A DNA stretch of 64,000 nucleotides from JBBIOU01 sp037443205 (lineage in GTDB: Bacteria; Bacteroidota; Bacteroidia; Flavobacteriales_D; UBA2798). The notes under the pieces are model-generated. The model was not told the origin of the DNA. It was given only the letters and a program-made list of their open reading frames with translations, and ran no database searches. Made by a program: the position numbers and the translations under genes. The stretch spans positions 18,164-82,163 of the forward strand of contig JBBIOU010000015.1 of NCBI GenBank assembly GCA_037443205.1. Direction: 5' to 3'. This document shows, piece after piece, positions 7,068-17,064 of the stretch (within the stretch, counting starts at the first letter, position 1; each line of letters begins with the position of its first letter).

Positions 7068-9755
7068 ATGAAAAACATTAATTGGAAAAAATTTATTCCG
7101 CACCTTACTGCAATAGCAATTTTTTGGCTGCTTACTGCCGTCTATTTTTCACCCTTGTTCGAGGGCTACGAACTACGCCAGGGCGATGTAGTAAACTACA
7201 AAGGAATGGCCAAAGAAATTATAGAATACCGCAAACAATTTGCTAAAGACCCATTATGGACAAATGCTATGTTTGGAGGTATGCCTGCTTATCAAATAGA
7301 TATTAATAATGATATACCCATACGTTATATTGATAAAATATTAATGTTGGGCTTTTCGGGTGTGATTGGGTACTTTTTCTTGTTGTTTGTGGGATTTTAT
7401 ATACTCATGCTCAGTTTAAAAATAAGTCCCTGGCTGGGTATTGCCGGAGCGGTTGCTTTTGCATTTTCAACTTATTTTATAACTATTGTAGAAGCAGGAC
7501 ATAACACAAAAGTTCATGCCATAGCCTATATGCCCGCTGTACTGGGAGGATTATTGCTTACCTTAAGAGGAAATAAATGGTGTGGTGCAGCAATTTTTTC
7601 TCTGTCATTTGCTTTGCAGATAATGAGCAACCACCCGCAAATAACTTACTACATGTTTATGCTTTTTATCTTTATAGTAATTGGCGAAATTATTTTTGCT
7701 TTTATACCTAATCAAAGTTTGATTGGTCAAACAACAGAAAAAAATAAATTAAAATCATTGCTTTCGCGCTTTGCTCTGCTGGGAGTGGGCACCGCACTGG
7801 CAATAATGGCAAATTCGGTAAGTTTATGGAGCACTTATGAATATGGCAAAGACACTACGCGCGGCTCATCCGAACTAACTATAAACCCCGATGGCAGCAC
7901 CAAACAAGCTGAAAAAGGCTTGGATGCAGATTATATTACCAATTGGAGCTATGGTAAAGATGAAACATTTACGTTTTTGATACCCGGTGCTAAAGGCGGT
8001 GCCAGCGGATATTTAAAACAAACGTATCCTGATATTCTCTCTCAGGTAGAAAATCCTACCTTCAGGCAAGTTTTGTCGGCCAATGATTTTAATTCATATT
8101 GGGGAGATCAGCCTTTTACTTCCGGTCCTTTTTATATGGGTTCCATCATAGTATTTTTATTTATAATGAGTTTCATTTTTGTAAAAGATAAAATCAAATG
8201 GCCTATACTTTTAGCAACCATAGTGATGATATTGTTAAGCTGGGGTAAAAACTATATGGGATTTACGCAGTTTTTTCTGGATAATTTTCCGGCATACAAT
8301 AAGTTTCGTGCAGTAACCATGATACTGGTTATTGTTTCGTTGCTGATGCCTTTTATGGCCGTGTTATTTTTACAACAACTCGAAGCAGAAAAGGAAAATA
8401 AACAATTCGCTAAAAAATTCATAACATCCTCTTTGGTATTTGCCGGCATCATGTTGTTGATAATCACAACCCCCAGGTCGTTTATCGGTTTTATAAGCCA
8501 GCAAGAAGCAGAAATGCTTAGCCCAAAAACAAACAATCCGGAACAAATAGCTTTTTACGAAGAAATAAAAAACGGATTACAAGATTTGCGTGTCTATATT
8601 TTCAGACAAGATGCATGGCGAAGCCTGGCCTTTATATTATCTGCTGCAGGATTAATTTATATTTATCTGCGCGGAAATATTAAAAATAAAATTGTATTAT
8701 ACAGCTCACTTGCAGTTTTAATAACAATTGATTTATGGGTAGTTGATAAGCGTTTTTTGAATAACGAAGAAAATAATAACGGATATATATCCTGGCAAAA
8801 AAAAGGAACTGCTGCGTACAATGCAACCAAAGCTGACTATGAAATTCTGACTATGGAAGCAAGCGCAAATCCCGAACTGGCAAAACAAATTCAAGAAAAC
8901 ACACAATTAAATACTAATCCGGGTGAAAAACCAAGTCAGGAACAAATTGATGATGCGGTATTTTACACCCTTAATTTTAATACCAATTATCGCGTTTTAG
9001 AATTAGGCAACCCTTTTAACAGTTCTAAAGTATCTTATTTTCATAAATCAATTGGTGGATATCACGGAGCAAAACTTAAACGTTATCAGGAACTGATAGA
9101 ATTTTATATCAACAAAGAACACCAGTTTATTATTGAACAGTTACAAAACGGACTTACACCCGAAAAATTAGATTCTGTGTTAACAAACATACCAATATTA
9201 AATATGCTTAACACAAAATATATTATCTATAACCCTAATGCAACTCCTTTACAAAACAAAAATATATATGGAAACGCCTGGTTTGTAAACAATATCAAAT
9301 GGGTAAACAATGCAAATGAAGAAATTACAGAATTGGGTAAAAATAATTTAAGAGAAACAGCCATTGCAAATAATCAATTTAAAAAAATCATCAATAAAGA
9401 CGAATATACTGTTGATAGCACCGCAACTATTTCACTCTTATCATACCTTCCAAACCATTTGATATACGAAAGCAACAACTCACAAGACGGATTTGCCGTG
9501 TTTTCTGAAATATATTACAACAAAGGCTGGAAAGCCTACATAGACAACATAGCTGCCGAACACATTAATGTAAATTATGTATTAAGAGGCATGGCAATAC
9601 CTTCGGGTAAACATGTCATCGAATTTAAATTTGAACCCGATAGTTATACAAAAGCTAAAAATATTACATGGGCTTCTAATTTTATTTTACTGATTTTGGT
9701 AATATCATTAAGCTGGCTGGGCATAAAAAGCAAAAAAAACATCAAGCATGAATAA
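7068..9755 (+). CDS. YfhO family multi-spanning membrane protein
   Basis: An 895-residue integral membrane protein of the YfhO family (GT-C-like fold). The N-terminal half has an early periplasmic-type loop (GDVVNYKGMAKE, FGGMPAYQID) and about twelve hydrophobic helices; a large soluble C-terminal domain follows (~570-865) and one last helix (~870-885). YfhO proteins are linked to lipid-carrier glycosylation or lipoteichoic acid modification in Firmicutes; the role in Bacteroidetes is not established. The next gene, a GT2 glycosyltransferase, overlaps by 8 bp, which supports a glycoconjugate role. The acceptor is unknown. Confidence 0.85.
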   Translation: MKNINWKKFIPHLTAIAIFWLLTAVYFSPLFEGYELRQGDVVNYKGMAKEIIEYRKQFAKDPLWTNAMFGGMPAYQIDINNDIPIRYIDKILMLGFSGVIGYFFLLFVGFYILMLSLKISPWLGIAGAVAFAFSTYFITIVEAGHNTKVHAIAYMPAVLGGLLLTLRGNKWCGAAIFSLSFALQIMSNHPQITYYMFMLFIFIVIGEIIFAFIPNQSLIGQTTEKNKLKSLLSRFALLGVGTALAIMANSVSLWSTYEYGKDTTRGSSELTINPDGSTKQAEKGLDADYITNWSYGKDETFTFLIPGAKGGASGYLKQTYPDILSQVENPTFRQVLSANDFNSYWGDQPFTSGPFYMGSIIVFLFIMSFIFVKDKIKWPILLATIVMILLSWGKNYMGFTQFFLDNFPAYNKFRAVTMILVIVSLLMPFMAVLFLQQLEAEKENKQFAKKFITSSLVFAGIMLLIITTPRSFIGFISQQEAEMLSPKTNNPEQIAFYEEIKNGLQDLRVYIFRQDAWRSLAFILSAAGLIYIYLRGNIKNKIVLYSSLAVLITIDLWVVDKRFLNNEENNNGYISWQKKGTAAYNATKADYEILTMEASANPELAKQIQENTQLNTNPGEKPSQEQIDDAVFYTLNFNTNYRVLELGNPFNSSKVSYFHKSIGGYHGAKLKRYQELIEFYINKEHQFIIEQLQNGLTPEKLDSVLTNIPILNMLNTKYIIYNPNATPLQNKNIYGNAWFVNNIKWVNNANEEITELGKNNLRETAIANNQFKKIINKDEYTVDSTATISLLSYLPNHLIYESNNSQDGFAVFSEIYYNKGWKAYIDNIAAEHINVNYVLRGMAIPSGKHVIEFKFEPDSYTKAKNITWASNFILLILVISLSWLGIKSKKNIKHE

Positions 9756-10665
9756 CGATTGTTATTTGTCGGTAGTGGTATGCACTTATAATCGTGAAAG
9801 ATTTATTTTAGACGCTCTGCAAAGTCTGGTAGAACAGCATTTACACCCTGATAATTTTGAGATAATTATAGTTGACAATAATTGTACCGATAATACCCGA
9901 AAAATTTGTGAAGAATTTATTTCAAAGAATCGTTTACACAGCTTTAAATATATTACAGAAAGCAACCAAGGACTTTCATTTGCCCGCAACCGAGGTTATA
10001 AAGAAGCAAAAGGTGATGTAGTATTGTATTTAGACGATGATGCCGTTGCAGAAAAGAATTACCTGCAAACCGCCAAAAATTTTTTAGACAATAATCCCGA
10101 TGTAAGCGCCATTGGCGGAAAAATATTTCCGCGTTATGTAGATGGCGAACCTAAATGGATGACTAAATACAATGGCGGACTGGTAGGATATATTGACCAT
10201 GGTAATAAACAAAAAGAATATGATTTAGATAATTATCCGCCCGGCTCTAACATGATAATCAGAAAAAAAATGCTCGAAGAACTTGGCGGATTTAATACCG
10301 AAATCGGCAGAATAGGTGATAAAAAATTAGGCGGAGAAGAACGTGATTTTTTTTTACGATTAAGAAGAACCTATAATAAAAAAGTTATCTATTTACCCGA
10401 TTTGATAGTACACCATGTTGTAGAAAAAGAAAGATTAACTCCGGCATTTATTAAAAAAATAAGTCATGGCATAGGTGCCAGCGAACGCATTCGTTTTAAA
10501 AATGAAAAACTTATGTTATTTGCCAAATTAATAGAATACACTGCTAAATTATTCGCTTCGTTTGTTTTATTTTTTGTTTTTTTGTTGCAATTAAAACCCG
10601 CTAAAGGATGGTGGCTCATAAAAGTACGTTGTTGGGTAATACAAGGATTTTTATTTGGAATATAA
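9748..10665 (+). CDS. GT2 family glycosyltransferase
   Basis: A 305-residue GT-A fold enzyme. The nucleotide-binding start SVVVCTYNRERFILDALQSL (~8-27), IIVDNNCTDNT (~40-50) and the metal-binding acidic motif YLDDDA (~93-98) are plain, followed by GGFNTEIGR and a GEERDFFLRL acceptor-region signature. A hydrophobic C-terminal segment (~270-285) may anchor it to the inner membrane. It overlaps the YfhO gene by 8 bp and is translationally coupled to it. It probably adds a sugar to a lipid- or protein-linked glycan; donor and acceptor cannot be told. Confidence 0.9.
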   Translation: MNNDCYLSVVVCTYNRERFILDALQSLVEQHLHPDNFEIIIVDNNCTDNTRKICEEFISKNRLHSFKYITESNQGLSFARNRGYKEAKGDVVLYLDDDAVAEKNYLQTAKNFLDNNPDVSAIGGKIFPRYVDGEPKWMTKYNGGLVGYIDHGNKQKEYDLDNYPPGSNMIIRKKMLEELGGFNTEIGRIGDKKLGGEERDFFLRLRRTYNKKVIYLPDLIVHHVVEKERLTPAFIKKISHGIGASERIRFKNEKLMLFAKLIEYTAKLFASFVLFFVFLLQLKPAKGWWLIKVRCWVIQGFLFGI

Positions 10666-10674
10666 GTTGCATAT

Positions 10675-11499
10675 ATGTTTAACAGTTTTTTATCTATTTT
10701 AAAAATTATCTTAAAATCTGCCTGGGTTGTAAAATTACCCCGTACCAATGTTTCGCATTTATATATCTTAGCAAACGGACCCTCACTGAATGAATCGCTG
10801 AATAAACACGCTGAAAAATTTATTAAAGCTCATACACTCTGCGTTAACAACTTTGCTTTTTCAGATTGGTTTATGAAAATACAACCAAAGTATTACGTAA
10901 TAAATGCACCCGAATATTATTTACCCGAACCTCCCACGCAAATACATAAAGAATATCGCGAAAATTTATTTAAGGCTTTGAAAAATGTAAACTGGGAGAT
11001 GATATTTTTTGTTCCCTATGCTGCCCAAAAATCAAGTTATTGGAAAAAAATAAAAAACCAGTTACCCTCAAACATCCGCATAATATATTTTAACCAAACC
11101 CCTGTAGAAGGGAATATTGCAATTTCGCATTTTCTTTTTCGACACAATCTGGGCATTCCTCGTCCGCACAATGTACTTATCCCTTCCCTAATGCTTGCCA
11201 TCAACATGTCGTATAAAAAAATAATGCTTTATGGTGCCGACCATTCCTGGCACGAAGATTTAAAAATAACTACCCATAATCAAATAGAGGTTAACCATAC
11301 TCATTTTTACGACAAGGAAAAAGTTATTATGCCAATGTATAAATTAGACGGGAAACCATTTTTTATACATGAAATTTTACGTAAATTATACTTAGCCTTT
11401 CAGGCTTATCATACCATAAAAAAATATGCCGACAGCCGCCAAACAACAATTATTAATTGCAGCGAAAAAAGCTATATAGATGCTTTTAAAAAAAACTAA
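10675..11499 (+). CDS. GPSL-motif protein, possible glycosyltransferase (GT42- or MptE/DUF115-like)
   Basis: A 274-residue protein without signal peptide. An early strand-loop LYILANGPSLNES (~25-37) resembles the nucleotide-sugar loop of GT42 sialyltransferases (NGPSL) and the DUF115/MptE-like fold. Downstream are NNFAFSDW, NVLIPSLMLAINMSYKKI and LYGADHSWHED, a pattern in which the conserved YGADHSW resembles active-site segments of these families. It starts 9 bp after the GT2 gene and so belongs to the same operon. Family membership is my reading of motifs; the activity is unproven. Confidence 0.6.
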   Translation: MFNSFLSILKIILKSAWVVKLPRTNVSHLYILANGPSLNESLNKHAEKFIKAHTLCVNNFAFSDWFMKIQPKYYVINAPEYYLPEPPTQIHKEYRENLFKALKNVNWEMIFFVPYAAQKSSYWKKIKNQLPSNIRIIYFNQTPVEGNIAISHFLFRHNLGIPRPHNVLIPSLMLAINMSYKKIMLYGADHSWHEDLKITTHNQIEVNHTHFYDKEKVIMPMYKLDGKPFFIHEILRKLYLAFQAYHTIKKYADSRQTTIINCSEKSYIDAFKKN

Positions 11500-11562
11500 C
11501 ATCTGCAAAGCGGCTTAATTATTGTTTATTATTTTTTGTTTAACTTTATGTAAAAGTTTTTA

Positions 11563-12198
11563 GTGAATATTTTTTTTAAAATATCAAGCACTATAATTAT
11601 TTTTTGGGCAACCTCATCTTTTATAAATTATAAAGAACAATATGCTACACCTGTATTTGCAATATCTTTAAACTATAGTGCCAACAGCACCTTTGGTACT
11701 TTTGCCATTGTTAAAGTTGCCGGAAACCGAATTGTTTTTACCAAACAAATTACCCTTGATCAATTTTTGCTATATATGTCGGGTACGCAATTATGCGAAG
11801 CTAATACCCAACTAAAAAATCTGTTTACCGAAAACAATATAAAATATTGCCAACCCTATTTTGACACTATAAGGAGTAAAAAATTTTGCTACGACCCCGA
11901 AACTGCCAAAAGTAAAAGATGCGATGATATTAAATTAAAATATGCGGGGTTCGACTGCCCCTTGATACAAAACCTATGGAGGGTACGTTATAAACGCAAT
12001 CCAGTTGCCGCAGATACCAGAGACGACTCGGGGTGGGCAAAATTATATTATCGCCCCTCTCCCAAACAAATGGAATATTTAATAAACAGATACCATCTCA
12101 AATCATTTACCGACTATATTTACGGAGAAAATCTTTATCGCTTTTTACAAGATATTGGTGATTCTACCTGGATTGAAGAATATAAAAACATGGAATAA
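11563..12198 (+). CDS. Hypothetical exported or anchored protein
   Basis: A 211-residue protein I do not recognise. The start is GTG; a hydrophobic stretch at ~5-20 (IIIFWATSSFI) could be a signal peptide or anchor. The rest is soluble, with five Cys, several near CYDPETAKSKRC and FDCPLIQNLWRVRYKRNP, and an aromatic-rich C-terminal part. It is preceded by a 63-bp gap and its stop codon is directly followed by the TTG start of meaB. Confidence 0.6.
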   Translation: MNIFFKISSTIIIFWATSSFINYKEQYATPVFAISLNYSANSTFGTFAIVKVAGNRIVFTKQITLDQFLLYMSGTQLCEANTQLKNLFTENNIKYCQPYFDTIRSKKFCYDPETAKSKRCDDIKLKYAGFDCPLIQNLWRVRYKRNPVAADTRDDSGWAKLYYRPSPKQMEYLINRYHLKSFTDYIYGENLYRFLQDIGDSTWIEEYKNME

Positions 12199-13230
12199 TT
12201 GACACCTGAACACACACATATAAATCCCGACTTTAAACTAAACCGAACGAATAACACCGATATAAAAAAGTTATTTGCCGGTATAAAAGAGCATGACACC
12301 CTTTCATTAAGCAAAGCTATTACCCTGATTGAAAGTAATAACAAAAAGCACCGCAGTATAGCAAGCGAATTAATTAAATTGTGCTTACCCCTATCGGGAA
12401 AATCATGGCGCATAGGCATAACCGGCACCCCCGGTGCAGGAAAAAGCACCTTGATTGAAGCATTAGGTAATTATTATTGCGAGCTAGGAAAAAAAATAGC
12501 CGTATTGGCTATAGACCCTTCCAGTACAATTACTAAAGGAAGCATTTTAGGCGATAAAACGCGCATGGAAAAACTTTCAGTTAATCCCCGGGCATTTATC
12601 AGACCCAGCGCTTCGGCAGGTACTTTAGGGGGAGTAGCACGCGCCACCAGCGAAGCTATACTGCTATGCGAAGCCGCAGGCTATGAAATAATTATGATTG
12701 AAACTGTAGGGGTAGGCCAATCCGAAACTGAAGTGCATAATATGGTTGACCTGTTTATTTTACTTACCGGACCGGCCGCTGGTGACGAACTGCAAGGAAT
12801 AAAAAGAGGAATAATGGAAATGGCTGATATAATTCTGGTAAACAAATATGACGGTGATTTAAAAACAGCAGCCAAAAACTCCCTCAACCAAATCAAAAAT
12901 GCCTTACACCTGTTTCCTCCCAGAGCCGATAACTGGATGGTAAAAGCAGCCCTTGTTTCCGCTTTGTATAACGAAGGAATAGAAAACATAAGCAAAATTA
13001 TTGATAATTACTTCCTGCACCAGCAAGCCTATAACAGTATTGAAGAAAAAAGAAAAAAACAAGAACTGTACCGGCTTAATAAATACATTGAACAATCCCT
13101 TTTTAACCATTTTATAAATTCAGAAAAAGCTAAAAAATTATTGGATGAAGCTAAAAAAAGCATTTTATTACAAAAATCCAATGCCTATTTAGAGGCTGAT
13201 AAAATTTTAAACAGTATTTTAAAATTTTGA
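12199..13230 (+). CDS. meaB: Methylmalonyl-CoA mutase-associated G3E GTPase MeaB
   Basis: A 343-residue SIMIBI-class GTPase that loads and protects the cobalamin cofactor of methylmalonyl-CoA mutase. Visible are the Walker A GTPGAGKST (76-84), AIDPSSTITKGSILGDKTRM, the Walker B-type IMIETVGVGQSETE, and the guanine motif NKYD (~215). The start is a TTG immediately after the preceding stop, chosen because the N-terminal helix ahead of AITLIES is conserved in the family and no ATG is available. The mutase is not in the window; co-transcription with the unknown gene upstream is likely. Confidence 0.93.
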   Translation: MTPEHTHINPDFKLNRTNNTDIKKLFAGIKEHDTLSLSKAITLIESNNKKHRSIASELIKLCLPLSGKSWRIGITGTPGAGKSTLIEALGNYYCELGKKIAVLAIDPSSTITKGSILGDKTRMEKLSVNPRAFIRPSASAGTLGGVARATSEAILLCEAAGYEIIMIETVGVGQSETEVHNMVDLFILLTGPAAGDELQGIKRGIMEMADIILVNKYDGDLKTAAKNSLNQIKNALHLFPPRADNWMVKAALVSALYNEGIENISKIIDNYFLHQQAYNSIEEKRKKQELYRLNKYIEQSLFNHFINSEKAKKLLDEAKKSILLQKSNAYLEADKILNSILKF

Positions 13231-13361
13231 ATATCAAATATTTATCTTTTATCAACTTATTTTTCGTAATATTTTAACAACTTTTACTGCTCATAAAAAA
13301 ACAGAAATACTTAACTTCAAGCTCCCTAAAATGAGGGGGGTGTAATTAAATTTTAATAATA

Positions 13362-14375
13362 ATGAATTTTACAGGGAAGAAAATTCCGGGGTTTATTGTT
13401 TTATTATTAACCTTTCTTTATGGTACCCTGGCCAATGCTCAGGGGGGAGAAATGATAGAAGGGAAAGAAATAATAGACACCATTAAAATGAACAATACCA
13501 GTGTTATACTTTTTGCCGATCGCACCTGGATGTATGTTCCCCGCACCGATTTTGACGGCAATCTGTATCCTGAAATACACCGGCAGGTTTCAGATACCTC
13601 AGTTAACTTTAAGTTACACTGGCTGAATGATATATGTTTTACTTATGATAATGACATAAGTAAATTAAAAGACAGTATTTGGCTTTGTACCGTAGATGAT
13701 AATCATCGTGATTTTTGCATACCTGTTCCCGGTGCTGTTATCTCTAACTTTAAATACAGAGGTTCCAGGTTTCACCACGGTGTAGATATAGATTTAAATG
13801 TGGGAGATACGGTTTTAGCAGCTTTTAACGGTGTAGTGCGCTATGCACAATATAACAAAGGTGGCTTTGGAAATTTGGTCATCATTCGTCATTACAATGG
13901 TTTAGAAACCTACTATGCTCATCTTTCAAAAATTGAAGTAGAAGTAAATCAGGAAGTTAGAGCCGGACAGTTGATTGGATTAGGTGGAAAAACAGGCAGA
14001 GCTTACGGTCCTCATTTACACTTTGAAGTTCGTTTTTACGACCACGCCTTTGATCCCTATGAAGTTATTGACTTTGAAAACAAAAAACTTAAAGACGAAA
14101 ATTTATTTATCCATCCCGGAATGTTTGATTATAAAATAGTATCCAGAAAAAACTACATACAAACACATCAATCAAACAGCAAACATATACATTCATCCCA
14201 TAATGCAGTAGTAAAACCCGCCACTAAAGACACTAAGTATTACACCGTTAAAAGTGGCGATACACTGTCGGGCATAGCAAGCCGCTACGGAACATCCGTA
14301 AAAAAACTTTGCACACTAAACGGTATATCTCAAAATAAAACCCTACAAATCGGTCAAAAACTTAGAATTAATTAG
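13362..14375 (+). CDS. M23 metallopeptidase with LysM domain
   Basis: A 337-residue exported peptidoglycan hydrolase or morphogenesis factor. A signal peptide (to ~26, ANAQ) is followed by a LytM/M23 domain (~115-235) with intact zinc ligands: H138 and D142 in HHGVDI and H218/H220 in HLHFEVR. A single LysM peptidoglycan-binding domain closes the protein (~291-336, YTVKSGDTLSGIASRYG). The active-site residues being intact suggests a true endopeptidase rather than an EnvC-like activator. Its last 8 bp overlap the 3' end of glmM on the other strand. Confidence 0.93.
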   Translation: MNFTGKKIPGFIVLLLTFLYGTLANAQGGEMIEGKEIIDTIKMNNTSVILFADRTWMYVPRTDFDGNLYPEIHRQVSDTSVNFKLHWLNDICFTYDNDISKLKDSIWLCTVDDNHRDFCIPVPGAVISNFKYRGSRFHHGVDIDLNVGDTVLAAFNGVVRYAQYNKGGFGNLVIIRHYNGLETYYAHLSKIEVEVNQEVRAGQLIGLGGKTGRAYGPHLHFEVRFYDHAFDPYEVIDFENKKLKDENLFIHPGMFDYKIVSRKNYIQTHQSNSKHIHSSHNAVVKPATKDTKYYTVKSGDTLSGIASRYGTSVKKLCTLNGISQNKTLQIGQKLRIN

Positions 14376-15762
14376 TTTTTGCTAATTGCTTGATTTCCAG
14401 CATAATTTTTTGAGCTAATGCGTTAGCCGATTGTTCTGACCGGCTTTCGGCATATATACGAATAATGGGTTCTGTATTACTTTTTCTAAGATGTACCCAT
14501 TCATTATCAAACTCTATTTTCAAACCATCCGTTTCGTTATAGGGATGAGACTTAAATTTCTCCTTCATGGATTTTAGTATATTCTCAACGTCTACAGAGG
14601 GTGTGAGTTCAATTTTATTTTTCGAAATATGATAGTTTGGATAAGTATTGCGCAACTCGCTTGCACTTTTATGGCTCAGTGCCAAATGCGATAAAAACAA
14701 TGCTATACCAACCAAAGCATCTCGACCATAATGTAAATCCGGGTAAATAATACCACCGTTACCCTCCCCTCCTATTACGGCATTAACTTTTTTCATCATT
14801 GCTACCACGTTAACTTCTCCTACGGCCGAAGCAAAATAAGTGCCCCCGTGTTTTTCGGTAACATCGCGTAAAGCACGGGTTGATGACAAATTAGATACTG
14901 TATTTCCTTTCTGATGTTTTAATACATAATCAGCAACGGCTACCAGTGTATATTCTTCGCCAAACATATCTCCATTTTCGCATACCAAAGCCAACCTGTC
15001 AACATCAGGATCTACCACTATGCCTAAATCAGCTTTTAATTTTTTAATTTCATTAGATATATCGGTTAAATGCTCGGGTAAAGGTTCGGGGTTGTGCGGA
15101 AAATGGCCATTAACATTGCAATATAGTTTGGTAATTTTTTTTACGCCCAGTGCTTCCAGCAGCATAGGCACAGCAATTCCTCCGGTAGAGTTTACACAAT
15201 CGCACACAATATGAAAATTTTTTTGTTCAATAGCCGATATATTTACCAAGGGTAGCTTGCAAATGCTTTCTATGTGCTTTTTCAGGTAGTTATCATCGTA
15301 CCTAACATTGCCCAATTCATTTATCTCTACAAACTCAATGTTTTCGTTTGTTGCAATTTTTAAAACTTCGGCTCCCCATTGTTCCGAAATAAATTCTCCT
15401 TTTTCATTTAACAACTTTAATGCATTCCATTGAGCAGGATTATGACTGGCTGTAAGTATAATTCCTGCCTGTGCATTTTCTAATGGAACAGCCATCTCAA
15501 CAGTGGGCGTGGTAGATAAACCTAAATCTAATACCTCTATTCCTAAACCAATCAAAGTATTTACTACCAAATTATTTATCATTTCTCCGGAAATACGGGC
15601 ATCGCGACCTATTACGATTTTAATTTTTTGATTCGGATATTTTTGCTTAATTAGATATCCAAAAGCTGCCGAAAATTTAACAGTATCAATAGGTGTGAGG
15701 CCTTCTGAGGGTTTTCCCCCGATAGTGCCTCTAATTCCGGATATGGATTTGATTAACGTCAT
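14368..15762 (-). CDS. glmM: Phosphoglucosamine mutase / phosphohexomutase
   Basis: A 464-residue alpha-D-phosphohexomutase. The phosphoserine loop TASHNP (S106), the metal loop DPDVDR (251-256), the sugar-binding GEGNGG (~322-327) and the C-terminal phosphate-binding RKSNTEPIIRIY are intact. Bacteroidetes proteins of this type are usually assigned as GlmM (glucosamine-6-P to glucosamine-1-P for UDP-GlcNAc); TASHNP is also compatible with phosphomannomutase or phosphoglucomutase, so substrate is inferred. It stands alone, with kynA 39 bp upstream on the same strand. Confidence 0.88.
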   Translation of the reverse strand: MTLIKSISGIRGTIGGKPSEGLTPIDTVKFSAAFGYLIKQKYPNQKIKIVIGRDARISGEMINNLVVNTLIGLGIEVLDLGLSTTPTVEMAVPLENAQAGIILTASHNPAQWNALKLLNEKGEFISEQWGAEVLKIATNENIEFVEINELGNVRYDDNYLKKHIESICKLPLVNISAIEQKNFHIVCDCVNSTGGIAVPMLLEALGVKKITKLYCNVNGHFPHNPEPLPEHLTDISNEIKKLKADLGIVVDPDVDRLALVCENGDMFGEEYTLVAVADYVLKHQKGNTVSNLSSTRALRDVTEKHGGTYFASAVGEVNVVAMMKKVNAVIGGEGNGGIIYPDLHYGRDALVGIALFLSHLALSHKSASELRNTYPNYHISKNKIELTPSVDVENILKSMKEKFKSHPYNETDGLKIEFDNEWVHLRKSNTEPIIRIYAESRSEQSANALAQKIMLEIKQLAKTN

Positions 15763-15801
15763 AAAGAAAAAATTTGCGAAAAATAATGAAATATTAAGTG
15801 C

Positions 15802-16839
15802 TTACACAAAACCCAAACGTTTTTGCATTTCGGGACTTAGTTCGGGTAATTTTCTGCGTTCTATCAAAAAACTGGTAAGCGCTGCTATTTCTTTAAATAT
15901 ATAATGTTTATCTAATGCTCCTTTTAAATATTCTTTGCCTGTACTGCCACCGGTGCCGGTTCGCAACCCTATTATGCGGTGCACCATATTCATGTGCCTG
16001 AAACGCCAGGTAGAAAGTTGTTCATCCGTTTCCAATAAATTATTTAATAATCTGAAAGGAAGTTGTAAGATAGGATATCCTCTGTATAACATGATAAATA
16101 ATGCCGCTCTGGATGCCTTTGCAGATAATGACCTTTCGGCATTGTTTTCAAAAAATATTTCATCAAAAAGTTTTATGTTTTGTTTTTCTCCTTCTACCAG
16201 ACTTTGTTCGTATTCTTTCCTATAGTCGCTCCAAAAAACATGCATCTTTTCATTGTAGGGATATTTGGATTTAAAATTTTTCCAGTTTTCCGGCTCATCA
16301 AAAAACGGCATACGCTCTAACCAAGCATTTATTAACTCTAAAAGCGTGGGTTGTTTTTCTATATTTTTAATCATTTCGCGTTGAGCTTCTCGTAGTTGAG
16401 AAACATAATATTCTTGTCCGTAACGATGCTGATATCGTAATCCCAATTTTGCTTCGGTAATCTTAAACTGCCAACTCTGAAAACCAGATGCAGGTCTGAG
16501 CAAATCGCGAAAATCGAGAAAATCCATGGGTGTCATCGTTTCCATAATATCAATTTGATGTACCAAAACTTTTAAGATTGTGTTTATCCTATCGGTTCTG
16601 TGCACAACTGTTTGTAATTCGGGCGAATTGTCATTTACCGGTTTAGACATAATGGCTGCTATCGAATCTATTTCGTAAATAATTTGTTTAAACCATAATT
16701 CGTATGCCTGATGAATAATGATAAACAGCATTTCATCGTGTGCGTTAATCTTTGCCAAATCGCTTTCGGGTTGTTGGGCGTTTAAAATTTTATCCAGTTG
16801 CAGGTAATCACTGTAATGTACTTCATGTTTTGTTGACAT
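15802..16839 (-). CDS. kynA: Tryptophan 2,3-dioxygenase
   Basis: A 345-residue heme dioxygenase that opens the indole ring of L-tryptophan to N-formylkynurenine, the first step of the kynurenine pathway. Signatures are FIIIHQAYELWFKQI (~39-53, distal His H43), FQSWQFKI, and the proximal heme ligand H287 in MVHRIIGLRTGTGGS. The length fits the Bacteroidetes branch. No kynureninase or formamidase gene lies near, so further degradation or NAD synthesis from kynurenine would be encoded elsewhere. Confidence 0.95.
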   Translation of the reverse strand: MSTKHEVHYSDYLQLDKILNAQQPESDLAKINAHDEMLFIIIHQAYELWFKQIIYEIDSIAAIMSKPVNDNSPELQTVVHRTDRINTILKVLVHQIDIMETMTPMDFLDFRDLLRPASGFQSWQFKITEAKLGLRYQHRYGQEYYVSQLREAQREMIKNIEKQPTLLELINAWLERMPFFDEPENWKNFKSKYPYNEKMHVFWSDYRKEYEQSLVEGEKQNIKLFDEIFFENNAERSLSAKASRAALFIMLYRGYPILQLPFRLLNNLLETDEQLSTWRFRHMNMVHRIIGLRTGTGGSTGKEYLKGALDKHYIFKEIAALTSFLIERRKLPELSPEMQKRLGFV

Positions 16840-16900
16840 AATATTAATTTTCGGTAAAGTAAATAAAAAATGGGTTTTTTGAGATATGATTTACATCATA

Positions 16901-17040
16901 AACCCAAATTCAGCATTAGAAATTTGAATTTATTTCAAATTTTCGGCCAGAGGCGGACTGAGTGTGTTGAGTGTCGTGTGGGATTTGGGTTATCTGCCAT
17001 CAGGCGAACATTACCCATTAGCATGCGTAATGTGTGATAA
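16901..17040. repeat. Dispersed palindromic repeat, long copy 1
   Basis: About 140 bp. The first ~90 bp are bounded by a perfect 9-bp inverted repeat AACCCAAAT (16901-16909) / ATTTGGGTT (16983-16991). A second module carries ACATTAC (17008-17014) / GTAATGT (17027-17033). It is closely similar to 20754-20894: CAGCATTAGAAATTTG, TTATTTCAAATTTTC and AGAGGCGGACTGAGTG are shared. It lies in the 225-bp spacer between kynA and anmK; no ORF is present. Confidence 0.8.
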
Positions 17041-17064
17041 AAAACATCTTGTTTTATATAATAA

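Noticed and set aside
12681..12995. Minus-strand ORF opposite meaB
   Set aside because: Antisense to conserved GTPase motifs; no independent evidence of coding.
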